Shown here: in pieces, positions 51,326-63,195 of the stretch | How the letters are laid out: the number at the start of each line of letters is the position of its first letter | How positions within the stretch are numbered: position 1 is the stretch's first letter | From: Glandiceps talaboti | Lineage: Eukaryota; Hemichordata; Enteropneusta; Spengelidae | Assembly (NCBI RefSeq): GCF_964340395.1 | Contig: NC_135561.1 | Coordinates: 24,498,986 to 24,562,985, forward strand | Length of the DNA stretch: 64,000 nucleotides | Direction of reading: 5' to 3' | Translations under genes and position numbers: made by a program | The notes under the pieces: generated by a model | Database searches by the model: none | What the model was told of the DNA's origin: nothing | Seen by the model: only the letters and a program-made list of their open reading frames with translations

Positions 51326-53818
51326 TCACTTGTCATGTAATTGTTTCAACTCTTTTCTTAGTGCTTTAGAATGCTGCTTTTTCAATTCCTTGACCTTGTG
51401 TTCTTGGAGTAATTTACGAGCTGTTGAATGCCCTCTTATGTTAACCCATAATTTTATACACATGAACATAAGCTGAAGTGCAGAGTCTTCTGACAAACCC
51501 TTAGACAATTCTGACCAATGCTGCAAACTTGCATTATCTGACATTACACTATCAGTAACTAGTTTGTGAATATTACTGTCCTGACCTGAAAGCTGAATAA
51601 AATTGCCAGCAAGCTTTCTTACAAAGTATTCAATTCTACGGAAAAATAAGTATAATGTATCATTTACTTGGTACAGACCACCCCTGTTCTCACACAGTAC
51701 CCAATGTGTTGTATAACAAAGAAATGAAGATGCTTCCTGGTTAGTAGTTTGCATGTTCCTAAGACATTCTACAACATTTCTAAATTTGGGGCCACGTTGT
51801 TCAAGTTGTTTAATAAGCGCCATAGGTATGTAGCCACAAGCATATCGTAGTATGTTTTCTTCAACTGTATCCATGTCAACTTTAAAATGAAACTCTGATG
51901 ACTCTACTTTTTCTCTCCATGAAACTAGGGCTTGGAAAATGTACCTTGTTAATGTCATTAATACTGGGACAGAAACACTTAACCCAGCCTTTGCACATAA
52001 AGAGTTCATAGAACACCTTAATTCTGAACCTTGAAGAACACTGTGGAATACACGAAACATTTCCTCTCTTCGAGATGAATTGAGACGTTGTTTGTCGCCT
52101 CCCACTACTGCTGGCCACAATACATCAATAACACGTGTAACTTCTTGATCGAGTGATTGTGGGCTTTCTTGTAGTACCTCTGTAAGTTTCTTGGCAGTCT
52201 TCAAAACTTCTGTCACACCCAAAAGTAACTTGCTTTTGAAAATATCATTTGACAATACGTACTGGAGTGCATCAAGAAATATGCTTACAGACACACTTAC
52301 AGCTTGTGTTTGGTTAGGTAAGTTTGGCCCTGTAATAAGAAATAACAAATGTGCAAGATGTCAATACCTAGTACAAATACTTAAATACAAAACATTAAGA
52401 TAGTGATAACCATGTAAAATTGTAGAACACTGTCTAAGTTATGTTTAAAAGAAAAAGTACGCAAAATCAAGGGCTGACTTTGTAGTATGGCACAAACTAT
52501 GTTACATGGGTAGTGAGTAATAATTTGTCTATATATCTTCAAAGGGAATCATTAGTACGTGAATGTGTCATTAACTGTTCTTTACAACAGACTAAGAGCT
52601 CAAATGGATATTTTAATGGTGTACACAACATTTTCAGAGATCAAACTGTAGTGTTCTCTACAAGGGTTTTCAGATGGAAATTTAACAGGACCCTGATCTG
52701 TGATTTAAATCAACATTTCTTACACTTGTAAATATTTCCTATCTCTGATACATCACAATATATAATGTTCACTCTATTAGTATATGAAGAGGTTGCCATT
52801 CTAGACTTTATTCATGTCATTCCACTGAGATACAAAAAATGCTATACATTCTCAGATTTTACTTTAGTCCGCTCATTGAATGATAGTATACATGTAGTAT
52901 GTGTTTTACAATTATTGAATTAAAAAGTGAATTTTCTATACCTGTAACCTTGTTTATTCTCCCTTTTTTCTTCTTCTTTGATTCTTCATTGTGGTTATCA
53001 CTGCTGGGTGGGTAATCTGGAAGAGATAGTACATTCAAGTTTTATCACTTTATAATACTACTGACGTATGTGGATTTCACTTCACATTTCAATTCAATAA
53101 TTACCAGCTAGCAGCTGACACATCTTATGCCGAAATCTATCAAATCATGGAAACGTGTGTGATGGTAACATCCCTTTCAATTAGTTATATACGTACTCTT
53201 ACTTTCTCTACTTCATTATTAACTTTGCCTGTCAACAATATTTCAGTTATATGAGTGAAAAAAACGTCTATTGTGGACGTACCAAAATTTAACCGTCAGT
53301 AAAGATATCAACAGATCGCCAATAATTCAAAATGATCTCGAGTCGGGCATTTCCACAATACAGTCAATGTCAATTTCTGGTACAGTCTGAAACATCTACG
53401 ACGTCTTTATACTCTATCACTCTTATAGCCACCTTAGTAAGAAAATTCACTTACCTAATATATCATGAGCCTTCATAAGATGACTTTTACAGGCCTGCTT
53501 GTTTTTATATGATTTGTCACATACATCGCATCGAAACTGATTTCCTCCTTCCATTTCAACCACGATAATATAGCGATCGAGATAACGAAGGTTGCGACGC
53601 TTTGGCCCCCTGGTTTGTTTGACATCATTCTCTGTGTCCTCCTCGTTCTTAACATATTCGTCGTCATCATTTTCGTCACAACTGTCTTCAAATTCTGATA
53701 AATCAGAAAAATTGACGTCGGCAAACTCGTCGTACGCGTTACTGTCAGCCATGATGAAATGACGCAATGACGATTCTCGCGAAATAACATCACTCAAACT
53801 GCGAGAATTGAGGCTCAT
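51326..53818 (-). CDS. Transposon-encoded C2H2 zinc-finger accessory protein, three exons
   Basis: Exons 53818-53455, 53016-52942 and 52329-51326, GT/AG, in phase. The first ATG (53818) gives 480 residues. An in-frame ATG at 53752 (context atcATGG, 'MADSNAYDEF') gives 458 and is numbered here. Residues 1-45 are acidic. One C2H2 finger follows (Cys75, Cys78, His91, His96; 'FRCDVCDKSYKNKQACKSHL'). A Lys-rich patch 'ESKKKKKGR' may be a nuclear signal. A helical region of about 330 residues contains 'ENILRYACGYIPMALIKQLE' (near 284), 'ENRGGLYQVND' (near 342) and 'IKLWVNIRGHSTARKLLQ' (near 418), ending in a basic tail. From memory, proteins with this C-terminal pattern occur beside P-like transposases in other invertebrates. 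A role in DNA binding, targeting or regulation is inferred. Confidence 0.82.
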
Positions 53819-53963
53819 TTACATAGTATCGTTACTGTTAACGCGAGGAAGCGTGAGATTATGCTAAACCGTCAGTCGAGGATCGTTGAGTTAATCTTGT
53901 TCCCGATGATCGGATTAAGAAGGTGATAATATATTCCAGACAACCCTGCTTGAAAGGAAAATA
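53819..53963 (-). promoter_or_regulatory. Subterminal promoter region of the zinc-finger gene
   Basis: 145 bp between the right inverted repeat and the first ATG. Transcription must start here or in the repeat. No TATA box seen. Confidence 0.4.
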
Positions 53964-53999
53964 CCGGCTTTCCTGTCCTTCTCCCCTCCACTGTCTATG
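53964..53999 (-). repeat. P-like transposon right terminal inverted repeat
   Basis: Exact reverse complement of the left 36 bp, followed directly by GTATAAT. Confidence 0.97.
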
Positions 54000-54168
54000 G
54001 TATAATAAATACTTAATTATAATCTTTATTGATACTCAACAGTTCTAGATTATCCAAAGATATCGAGTGAGGGCTGAACTGTGATGGAAACCAGTGTACT
54101 CTGGGAATTTAAAGCCTGACTGTGTTGTTTAATAGAGTCAAACTGAATTACACTCTCTTTGTGTACAG

Positions 54169-54224
54169 CAGATGGTAAAATTAATCAAACCATGACCTTG
54201 AAGGCTCAAATCCATATAGTACTG
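54169..54224 (+). CDS. Probable internal exon, possibly of the TMED6-like gene
   Basis: Acceptor 'cactctctttgtgtacag', 56 nt, donor 'ctg|gtaagac'. Only one frame is open: 'DGKINQTMTLKAQIHIVL', entering in phase 1 and leaving in phase 0. The phase fits the exon at 59771. The last strand-like segment could match the end of a GOLD domain. If spliced directly to 59771 about 20 residues of the usual p24 linker would be missing, so another exon may lie between or the link may be wrong. Confidence 0.4.
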
Positions 54225-54620
54225 GTAAGACACAAGTGGTTTAAACCACTCAGCGGGCCATTGACCCAAACAAGAGGTGTATGAAGACATGCAAAATGAG
54301 ACAAAGAGAAAACTGTTGCAATACAGCTGTTAGTAATAGGGAACTTGTAAACCCACCATGTTGAATGTTGCATTATGGGAAATGTGATCATAAATACAAA
54401 TCAATTAGTATTGTAAACAATGTTGATACATTGTTTGCAACCACAAATAATCAATACATAGTTACCCTGACCATTGTGGGAGAATAATTTTATCAGTAGC
54501 TCCAGATTAGGTATTACAATAACCACAGATAATCCCATAGTTCTTTGCATCTGAGCATGCTCAGTCTAGATTGCAAGTTCCCTATTATATCCAAGCCAAT
54601 AGTCAGGATGACCAATACAT
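54225..54620. other. No gene seen
   Basis: Intron-like sequence between a probable exon and the 29-bp satellite. Confidence 0.5.
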
Positions 54621-57600
54621 GGACCCCTAAAACTAATAAACTACAACCAGGACCCCTATAATGAATAGATCACAACCAGGACCCCTATAATGAATAGATC
54701 ACAACCAGGACCCCTATAATGAATAGATCACAACCAGACCCCTATAATGAATAGATCACAACCAGGACCCCTATAATGAATAGATCACAACCAGGACCCC
54801 TGTAATGAATAGATCACAACCAGGACCCCTATAATGAATAGATAACGACCAGGACCCCTATAATGAATAGATCCCAACCAGGACCCCTATATTGAATAGA
54901 TCACAACCAGGACCCCTACAATGAATAGATCACAACCAGGACCCCTACAATGAATAGATCACAACCAGACCCCTATAATGAATAGATCACAACCAGGACC
55001 CCTACAATGAATAGATCACAACCAGGACCCCTATAATGAAAAGATCACAACCAGGACCCCTAAAATGAATAGATCACAACCAGGACCCCCATAATGAATA
55101 GATCACAACCAGGACCCCTACAATGAATAGATCACAACCAGGACCCCTATAATGAATAGATCACAACCAGGACCCCTATAATGAATAGATCACAACCAGG
55201 ACCCCTATAATGAATAGATCACAACCAGACCCCTATAATGAATAGATCACAACCAGGACCCCTACAATGAATAGATCACAACCAGGACCCCTATAATGAA
55301 TAGATCACAACCAGGACCCCATAATGAATAGATCACAACCAGGACCCCTACAATGAATAGATCACAACCAGGACCCCTACAATGAATAGATCACAACCAG
55401 GATCCTTGAAACTAATAAACTACAACCAGGACCCCTATAATGAATAGATCACAACCAGGACCCCTATAATGAATATATCACAACCAGGACCCCATAATGA
55501 ATATATCACAACCAGGACCCCTAAAATGAATAGATCACAACCAGGACCCGTATAATGAATAGATCACAACCAGGACCCCTACAATGAATAGATCACAACC
55601 AGGACCCCGAAAACTAATAAACTACAACCAGGACCCCTATAATGAATAGATCACAACCAGGACCCCTATAATGAATATATCACAACCAGGATCCCTAAAA
55701 CTAATAAACTACAACCAGGACCCCTATAATGAATAGATCACAACCAGGACCCCTATAAAGACTAGATCACAACCAGGACCCCTACAATGAATAGATCACA
55801 ACCAGGACCCCTATAATGAATAGATCACAACCAGGACCCCTATAATGAATAGATCACAACCAGGACCCCTATAATGAATAGATCCCAACCAGGACCCCTA
55901 TAATGAATAGATCACAACCAGGACCCCTATAATGAATAGATCACAACCAGGACCCCTAAAACTAATGAACTACAACCAGGACCCCTATAATGAGTAGATC
56001 ACAACCAGGACCCCTATAATGAATAGATCACAACCAGGACCCCTATAATGAATAGATCACAACCAGGACCCCTAAAACTAATAAACTACAACCAGGACCC
56101 CTATAATGAATAGATCACAACCAGGACCCCAACAATGAATAGATCACAACCAGGACCCCTATAATGAATAGATCACAACCAGGACCCCTAAAATGAATAG
56201 ATCAAAACCAGGACCCCAATAATGAATAGATCACAACCAGGACCCCTATAATGAATAGATCACAACCAGGACCCCTAAAATGAATAGATCAAAACCAGGA
56301 CCCCAATAATGAATAGATCACAACCAGGACCCCTATAATGAATAGATCACAACCAGGACCCCTAAAATGAATAGATCAAAACCAGGACCCCAATAATGAA
56401 TAGATCACAACCAGGACCCCTACAATGAATAGATCACAACCAGGACTCTTATAATGAATAGATCACAACCAGGACCCCTACAATGAATAGATCACAACCA
56501 GGACCCCTATAATGAATAGATCACAACCAGGACCCCTATAATGAATAGATCACAACCAGGACCCCTATAATGAATAGATCACAACCAGGACCCCCATAAT
56601 GAATAGATCACAACCAGGACCCCTATAATGAATAGATCACAACCAGGACCCCTACAATGAATAGATCACAACCAGGACCCCTACAATGAATAGATCACAA
56701 CCAGGACCCCTAAAACTAATAAACTAAAACCAGGACCCCTACAATGAATAGATCACAACCAGGACCCCTATAATGAATAGATCACAACCAGGACCCCTAC
56801 AATGAATAGATCACAACCAGGACCCCTAAAACTAATAAACTACAACCAGGACCCCTATAATGAATAGATCACAACCAGGACCCCTATAAAGACTAGATCA
56901 CAACCAGGACCCCTACAATGAATAGATCACAACCAGGACCCCTAAAATGAATAGATCAAAACCAGGACCCCAATAATGAATAGATCACAACCAGGACCCC
57001 TACAATGAATAGATCACAACCAGGGCTCTTATAATGAATAGATCACAACCAGGACCCCTACAATGAATAGATCACAACCAGGACCCCTATAATGAATAGA
57101 TCACAACCAGACCCCTATAATGAATAGATCACAACCAGGACCCCTATAATGAATAGATCACAACCAGGACCCCCATAATGAATAGATCACAACCAGGACC
57201 CCTATAATGAATAGATCACAACCAGGACCCCTACAATGAATAGATCACAACCAGGACCCCTACAATGAATAGATCACAACCAGGACCCCTAAAACTAATA
57301 AACTAAAACCAGGACCCCTAAAATGAATAGATCACAACCAGGACCCCTACAATGAATAGATCACAACCAGGACCCCTATAATGAATAGATCACAACCAGG
57401 ACCCCTACAATGAATAGATCACAACCAGGACCCCTAAAACTAATAAACTACAACCAGGACCCCTATAATGAATAGATCACAACCAGGACCCCTACAATGA
57501 ATAGATCACAACCAGGACCCCTACAATGAATAGATCACAACCAGGACCCCTATAATGAATAGATCACAACCAGGACCCCTATAATGAATAGATCACAACC

Positions 57601-58107
57601 AGGACCCCTATAATGAATAGATCCCAACCAGGACCCCTATAATGAATAGATCACAACCAAGACCCCTATAATGAATAGATCACAACCAGGACCCCTACAA
57701 TGAATAGATCACAACCAGGACCCCTATAATGAATAGATCACAACCAGGACCCCTACAATGAATAGATCACAACCAGGACCCCTATAATGAATAGATCACA
57801 ACCAGGACCCCTAAAATGAATAGATCACAACCAGGACCCCTATAATGAATAGATCACAACCAGGACCCCTAAAATGAATAGATCACAACCAGGACCCCTA
57901 TAATGAATAGATCACAACCAGGACCCCTACAATGAATAGATCACAACCAGGACCCCTACAATGAATAGATCACAACCAGGACCCCTATAATGAATAGATC
58001 ACAACCAGACCCCTATAATGAATAGATCACAACCAGGACCCCTATAATGAATAGATCACAACCAGGACCCCTACAATGAATAGATCACAACCAGGACCCC
58101 TATAATG
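54621..58107 (+). repeat. 29-bp satellite array, ~120 units
   Basis: The unit 'aatagatcacaaccagg' + 'acccctataatg' repeats every 29 bp. A variant unit ('aaactaataaactacaacc') is interspersed. A block of about 580 bp (20 units) is duplicated: the markers 'atcaaaaccaggaccccaat' at 56375/56955 and 'ctcttataatg' at 56443/57023 share this spacing. No spacers and no cas genes, so not a CRISPR array. Confidence 0.97.
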
Positions 58108-59731
58108 TGTCTGTATTGAGTATTGTTTCAAAGGTGTTTGAAAGAGTGGTGTACAATCAAATTAATGATTATCTTGTCCAAAATAGTTTACTGTATGAAT
58201 TCCAGTCTGGTTTTAGGCCCTCTTATTCTACCGATACATGTCTAATTCACCTGTCAGACTATATCAAACAAGAAAATGATAAAGGGAACCTCACCGGTAT
58301 GGTTATGTTAGATCTCCAAAAGGCTTTCGATACGGTACATCATGATATACTATTAACTAAACTTAAATATTTAGGGATTAATGAATTATCGGTAAAGTGG
58401 TTCAAATCGTATCTAACTGGTAGGTCACAAGTCGTTGATGTCCATGGTGTTCGTTCTGGATCTAAAGAAATTGCATGTGGGGTCCCCCAAGGCTCCATTC
58501 TCGGGCCTCTTCTGTTTCTGATATATGTGAATGATATGAAGGCTGCAGTTAAGTGCAAACTTATGCTGTATGCTGACGACTCAGCATTGTTGGTATCAGG
58601 GAAGGATATATCAGAGATAGAGGAGACCCTGAGTATGGAGTTGACATCCGTTAGTGAATGGTTAACAGACAATAAGCTATCTTTACATCTGGGTAAAACT
58701 GAGTCTATTTTATTTGCCTCCAAGAAACGTTTGCATACAACAAATAAAGTAAATGTGCGTTGTAACGGGAATGAGATTGAATCTAAGGCGAGTGTGTCAT
58801 ACTTGGGGGTTTCATTGGATCAGTCTTTATCTGGTGAGATTATAGCTTCTAGCGTGCTATCAAAATGCACAAACAAACTTAAATTTTTATACCGTAATAC
58901 TCGATCTTTTAATCTGAAAACAAAGAAATTACTTGTCTCGGCTTTGATTCAGTGTCATTTCGACTATGCCTGTTCATCGTGGTACAGTGGTCTCACAAAG
59001 AAGTTGAAGGGTAGACTACAAGTTCTGCAAAATAACATCATAAGATACATACTTAGTGCTGCTCCTAGAACACACATTGGATATAATCAATTTAAACTTG
59101 TAGGTATGTTTCCTGGAGAATTGAGGGTTGAGCAATTAAAACTCAATCATATGTTCAACATCATAAATCGTTGTGCTCCTGAGTACTTAAATTGCAATAT
59201 AGAAATGGTCCGTAATCGGCACAGTTATAGAACAAGAGCGAGTGAACTGTCATGTGTAGTTCCAAGAGTCAGTGGTATGGGTAAGAGTTCATTCGCTTAC
59301 ACAGGCATTGGTCTTTGGAATAGTCTCCCACTCTCAGTGAAACAATCTCATACAAAACATAGTTTTAAAAACCATGTCAAATCTTTTTTATGGAACAAAT
59401 TAGAGGTTAAAGAACATAGTATTTTGTAACTTTTTAGTCCTTCCTTTTTAAATTGAGGGTGTAGTCTGTGTATTTTATAATTTTTTTGTGCTCTGTCATC
59501 TGTATTTCATTTAAATTTTTTTATATTTTGTTTGTTTGTTTGTTTGTTTGTTTGTTTGTTGTTGTTGTAACACTGTTGCCATGGCGTTTTGAATACCTCT
59601 ATGAGGACCACATTGGAAATAAGTGTTTTTAAAAATACTTTTATGTGTTATCCTCGGTGATTTTTTATCCTTGTATTTTAATATGTACTTGTATAAATTT
59701 TTACCCAAATAAAATCATATCATATCATATC
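58108..59731 (+). mobile_element. Non-LTR retrotransposon (LINE), 5'-truncated, with open RT frame
   Basis: The reading frame 58110-59429 is uninterrupted. It holds most of a reverse transcriptase: 'FQSGFRPSYSTDTC', 'VMLDLQKAFDTVHHDIL', 'GVPQGSILGPLLFLIYVND' and 'LMLYADDSALLV' (catalytic Asp-Asp at residues 156-158). The C-terminal arm follows ('VSYLGVSLDQSL', 'FDYACSSWYSGL', 'GIGLWNSLPLSV'). The endonuclease and the first RT motif are missing. The element abuts the satellite directly at 58107/58108. The 3' end carries a short (ATCAT)n tail at about 59713-59731. CR1/L2/Rex1-like by pattern. The intact frame suggests a young but immobile copy. Confidence 0.92.
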
Positions 59732-59770
59732 AAGTTTAAACAGTTAACATTTTATTTTTATTTTCTGCAG

Positions 59771-60016
59771 GATGGTATGTATGATCGACTGGACGTCATT
59801 TCAGAAAACCTAGATGAAGTGTTACAAGGACAGGCATTCGGTCGACGAAATGCTATACGTGACTGGTACCTCAGTCAATCAAACAATCTCTATGTACAAA
59901 GGTGGTCTATAACCCAGTGTATCGTTATTGTAGCTGCTTCGTTTTGTCAGGCTTTCTTTGTGAGAAGAATGTTCAGAGTGAGCAATGTTACACCCAATCA
60001 AAAACCAAGGGCATGA
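59771..60016 (+). CDS. TMED6: TMED6-like p24 family protein, last exon
   Basis: Acceptor 'tttatttttattttctgcag', then 81 codons and TGA (60014-60016). The sequence has a short coiled segment ('MYDRLDVISENLDEVLQ'), a linker with 'RNAIRDWYLSQSNNLYVQRW', one membrane helix ('ITQCIVIVAASFCQAFFV') and a basic cytosolic tail ('RRMFRVSNVTPNQKPRA'). This is the layout of p24/TMED proteins, which carry cargo between ER and Golgi. The tail ending K-P-R-x and the 'QSN..YV.wWS..Q' pattern resemble TMED6 more than other members. The upstream GOLD domain is not found, apart from a possible exon at 54169. A LINE and a satellite lie in the preceding intron. Confidence 0.72.
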   Translation, partial: DGMYDRLDVISENLDEVLQGQAFGRRNAIRDWYLSQSNNLYVQRWSITQCIVIVAASFCQAFFVRRMFRVSNVTPNQKPRA

Positions 60017-60623
60017 TTTCATCTTCATAGTCAGTTCAGTTTGAAAAAACTGTATATTTTGCAAATGGTGTGACATCTTGATGTTGAGATATGTAATATT
60101 GGTATGAGTTCTTCTGTCTTCGTCTCCCTCGTTTTTACCCCCCCCCCCCCCCCCCCTCCCCTGTTACCTTCTTACACGTCCCCTCTCTATGGGTATATTA
60201 CTGGAGACTTACATTCCAAGTATGATATCATAGGCTAAACAAATTTTCGATTAAAAATATTAAGTTTTGATTTGAACATATTTGATAAATTTGATAGATA
60301 ATGTTCATACACGATTCTTGGAGGCCGTTCCTTTAATACAGATTAATACACATCAATTAGTAAGCAAATATTTTTGAGGTGCCTTAAATTCAGATATACA
60401 CGTGTAGACCAGAGTGTAGATTTAATGATCCGTCGTTATCAGCGCTCTTGCCGTAACCATTTGCAAGTAACGAATGATTCAGGGAGTGACCCAATAAGCG
60501 ACGAATCGGAGACGAATCAAGTATAGCGTGTTATATTTATGCCTTAATTCAAAGTCAACAAGTGATAAGTGCAAGACTAGAATGGCTTGTTAGGAATACA
60601 AAATACATCCGTATCTTTATAGT
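60017..60623. other. 3' flank, no gene seen; (C)n at 60139-60158
   Basis: Probable 3' untranslated sequence of the TMED6-like gene, then AT-rich DNA with a poly(C) tract. Confidence 0.45.
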
Positions 60624-61288
60624 CATGGCACAGGAAGCCCAGGAACCATGTTACAAGTAAGCAAACAAACAAACAAACAAACGAACAAACGAACGGACAC
60701 ACAAACATACATACATGCATACATACATACATACATACATACATACATACATACAAACAAACAAACATACATACAAACAAACAAACATTACACAAACAAA
60801 CAAATAAACAAACAAACATACAAACAAACAAACAAACATACAAACAAATATACATGGGTAAAATGTCATTTTATATTCATTGATAACTATCCATTAACAT
60901 AACTCGCCGTAGAGGGCGGTGATGTATGACGATGGTATATATGTATATACTTGTCTGTATACCATTGGAATAATATACTCTATGTTTCTATATCTACTCA
61001 TCCATACAAACACACTTGTATGGATGAGTAGATATAGAGACATAGATTATATTATTTCAATGGTATACAGGCAAGTATATACATATATACATGTTAATGA
61101 ATAGTTAACCATGAATATCAAATGACATTTCATTTACCCATGTATACTTGTTTGTTTGATTGCTGTTTATTTATTTATGTCTTTATTTGTTTATTTATTT
61201 ATTTGTTTGTTTGTGTTTGTTTGTTTGTTTGTGTGTGTGTGTTTGTTTGTTTGTTTGTAACATGATTCCTGGGCTCCCTGTGGTCATG
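60624..61288. mobile_element. 665-bp foldback palindrome
   Basis: The left arm starts 'catggcacaggaagcccagg' and the right arm ends with its imperfect complement 'cctgggctccctgtggtcatg'. The arms include (CAAA)n/(CATA)n on the left and (GTTT)n on the right. They meet at an exact hairpin 'ctactcatccatacaa'/'ttgtatggatgagtag' near 60994-61030. The left arm has about 33 extra bases ('ctcgccgtagagggcggtga' region). No coding frame. Confidence 0.82.
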
Positions 61289-61677
61289 CATCTAGAATGA
61301 ACTGTTAACTGTCTATAGTGAATTATATCGTTTATGCACGTTCCCAATTATTACTTGTGCAAGCTGCACGAGCTGAAAATGTTTTGTTGGGTTCAATATC
61401 TTACTTGTAAGTTATGCAATAATGTTCAACGTTAACCCTATTGCATCACCTGTGGGTAAACGTCTTTTTGTAGTTATATACATTATATACGATCAAATCA
61501 AAATGATTGTTGGGTCTGCACCCAAGAATTAGTGCCTCGACGACAATCATGATTTCAGCCAGTTTGTAATTGATAAATTTATTAGTGAATTTATAATATA
61601 TTTATCTTTGGTCATTTGATGAAAAGAATGTCCCATGCCATTGCAGCTAGTGCAGTTTATAAGTTTATGATAGGTAG
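61289..61677. other. No gene seen
   Basis: AT-rich spacer between two palindromic elements. Confidence 0.5.
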
Positions 61678-61863
61678 ATGGTGATATAGTCTCGCTGCCA
61701 GACTCGTGACTATCGTCCCTAATCTGTTTATGTATACCGAGCGGCGCAGCCGCGAGAAGAGAGGGACCAGTCCCTTTCTTCTCTCTCGCCGCTGCGCCGC
61801 ACGGTATACATAAACAGATTAGGGACGATAGTCACGAGTCTGGCAGCGAGACTAATGGTGATA
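61678..61863. mobile_element. 168-bp MULE-like MITE with 9-bp target duplication
   Basis: The element 61687-61854 is flanked by ATGGTGATA at 61678-61686 and 61855-61863. Its ends are inverted repeats: 53 bp perfect from TAGTCTCGCTGCCAGACTCG, then over 20 more with mismatches, leaving almost no unique centre. The 9-bp duplication and long arms suit Mutator-like elements. The centre is GC-rich, unlike its surroundings. Confidence 0.9.
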
Positions 61864-62959
61864 GTGATGGGAGTGGACTCTTTGGTGGCCTGACGACTAG
61901 CTGTTGGTGAGAAATGTCATTACCTTAAAGGAAGTGCACTATTGAAAATAAATATAGAATTTCATATCGACTGCAGATTGCTTGTTAGCTTTCTGAATGT
62001 TTTTGTCATTTATTGCCTATATGATTGGACACATTACACACACCATCAACTTGAAGTCAGAAGTCATGGAATGAAATTTATTTTGAGGAGACAGGAACTA
62101 TGTACGATTATCCATTGTTTACTTGAATTCAAAATAATCCACTGTCTGCCTTGCCAGCCTCCCCCATCCTCCTGGGTATATTCACGAAAAACCCTTTTTA
62201 GAACAAGTGTAGAGAAACGTAGGTAAAACATTCCCCCGTGGGGTGTAACTTCATGAGTAACGTTACAGGGAGGCCCCCTCACAAACATTGAAACCCAAAT
62301 TGTTGTGATACCAATTTTATGTAAAGAGTATACCCTCTATGATACCTGTTCCCAATGGGATTTGAACCCAAGACGTGAATCTAAGTGTTGCGTTTCATCG
62401 TCGGATCAAATTCAATTTTTCATTCATTTATATACACACTGCCTTCATTAATTATTTTGTATGGGCATGGTATTTCTGTTATTGTACATGTTGATTTTGT
62501 GTCAGGTGACACGTTTTTTTGGCACCCTACTATTTTTGTCACCCAAAGTTATACATTTAGCACAGCCTTTTCACCACAAGATGATGTTTGCTGATACACA
62601 CACAGACACAGACACACACACACAGACAGACACACACATACACACACACAGACACATTATTGAACCTGAGATGTTCAGTTAATAACAATAACTTTATTTA
62701 CAACAAAAAATAACAAATAATAATTTGAATAATAACAAAAATAATAATAATATTAATATAATAATACAATTTAATAGTATAAGTACAAAGTATTCCAGGT
62801 GAAGAAAGTTTAATCTAAGGTATTATCAAAAGCTGTCACTGACCTTACAAGTTACAAACTTTGACCACATTTTCATGAAATAGTATCACAGTAGGAATGA
62901 GTTGACTGATTCATCTCATAGCATCAGAAACTTGGTAAACTATGAGGCCTTTGAACAAG
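61864..62959. other. No gene seen; (CA)n-rich run at ~62596-62655
   Basis: AT-rich DNA with a CACAGA microsatellite and a TAA-rich stretch at about 62690-62770. Short frames lack splice support. Confidence 0.45.
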
Positions 62960-63195
62960 TGACCTAACGGCCTGAATAGAACCACTTTTTTTTTTTTTTT
63001 CATGACTGTGTAAAAGTGGTTCTGCTGTTCAGCTCTTCCACTGTGCAGTTTCATTTTAGCAGTGTAATAAAATAGTTAGTGGTATCACACTATAGAACAC
63101 ATTTCACACAGAAAGTTGATAAAATATTGTACATTTATATTACAGTCACCATGTTAAAAAAATTCTATTTTAACCCTAATTTTGCATATCTAAAA
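62960..63195 (-). repeat. Tail segment of the composite element, reverse copy
   Basis: Reverse complement of the segment near 15.30-15.47 and 19.72-19.88 kb (shared order of 'tgtgtgaaatgtgttctatagtg', 'accactaac', 'gaagagctgaac', 'accactt'). Confidence 0.7.

Larger units (their letters stand above)
44539..54006. mobile_element. P-superfamily DNA transposon, 9,454 bp, apparently intact
   Basis: The element spans 44546-53999 between 36-bp perfect terminal inverted repeats starting CATAGACAGTGG. It is bounded by identical 7-bp flanks GTATAAT (44539-44545 and 54000-54006). It contains two convergent spliced genes, a transposase on the plus strand and a C2H2 zinc-finger protein on the minus strand. 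Both are open from start to stop with good splice sites. Their poly(A) signals are about 65 bp apart. Intact ends, frames and target duplication suggest recent insertion and possible activity. P elements usually make 8-bp duplications, so the 7 bp here is a small departure. Nested inside it are a MITE (50091-50428) and a CAA/TAA microsatellite. Confidence 0.93.

Noticed and set aside
54621-58107. CRISPR-like array of 29-bp repeats
   Set aside because: Units are head-to-tail with no unique spacers, in a eukaryotic setting; it is a satellite.
58340-58723. 127-codon minus-strand frame
   Set aside because: Shadow of the LINE reverse transcriptase on the other strand.
60577-60902. Cys/Val/Phe-rich and Thr/Asn/Lys-rich frames
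   Set aside because: Microsatellite-derived frames inside the foldback palindrome.
61678-61863. Transcription terminator or RNA hairpin
   Set aside because: The 9-bp flanking duplication shows an inserted element rather than a regulatory stem-loop.
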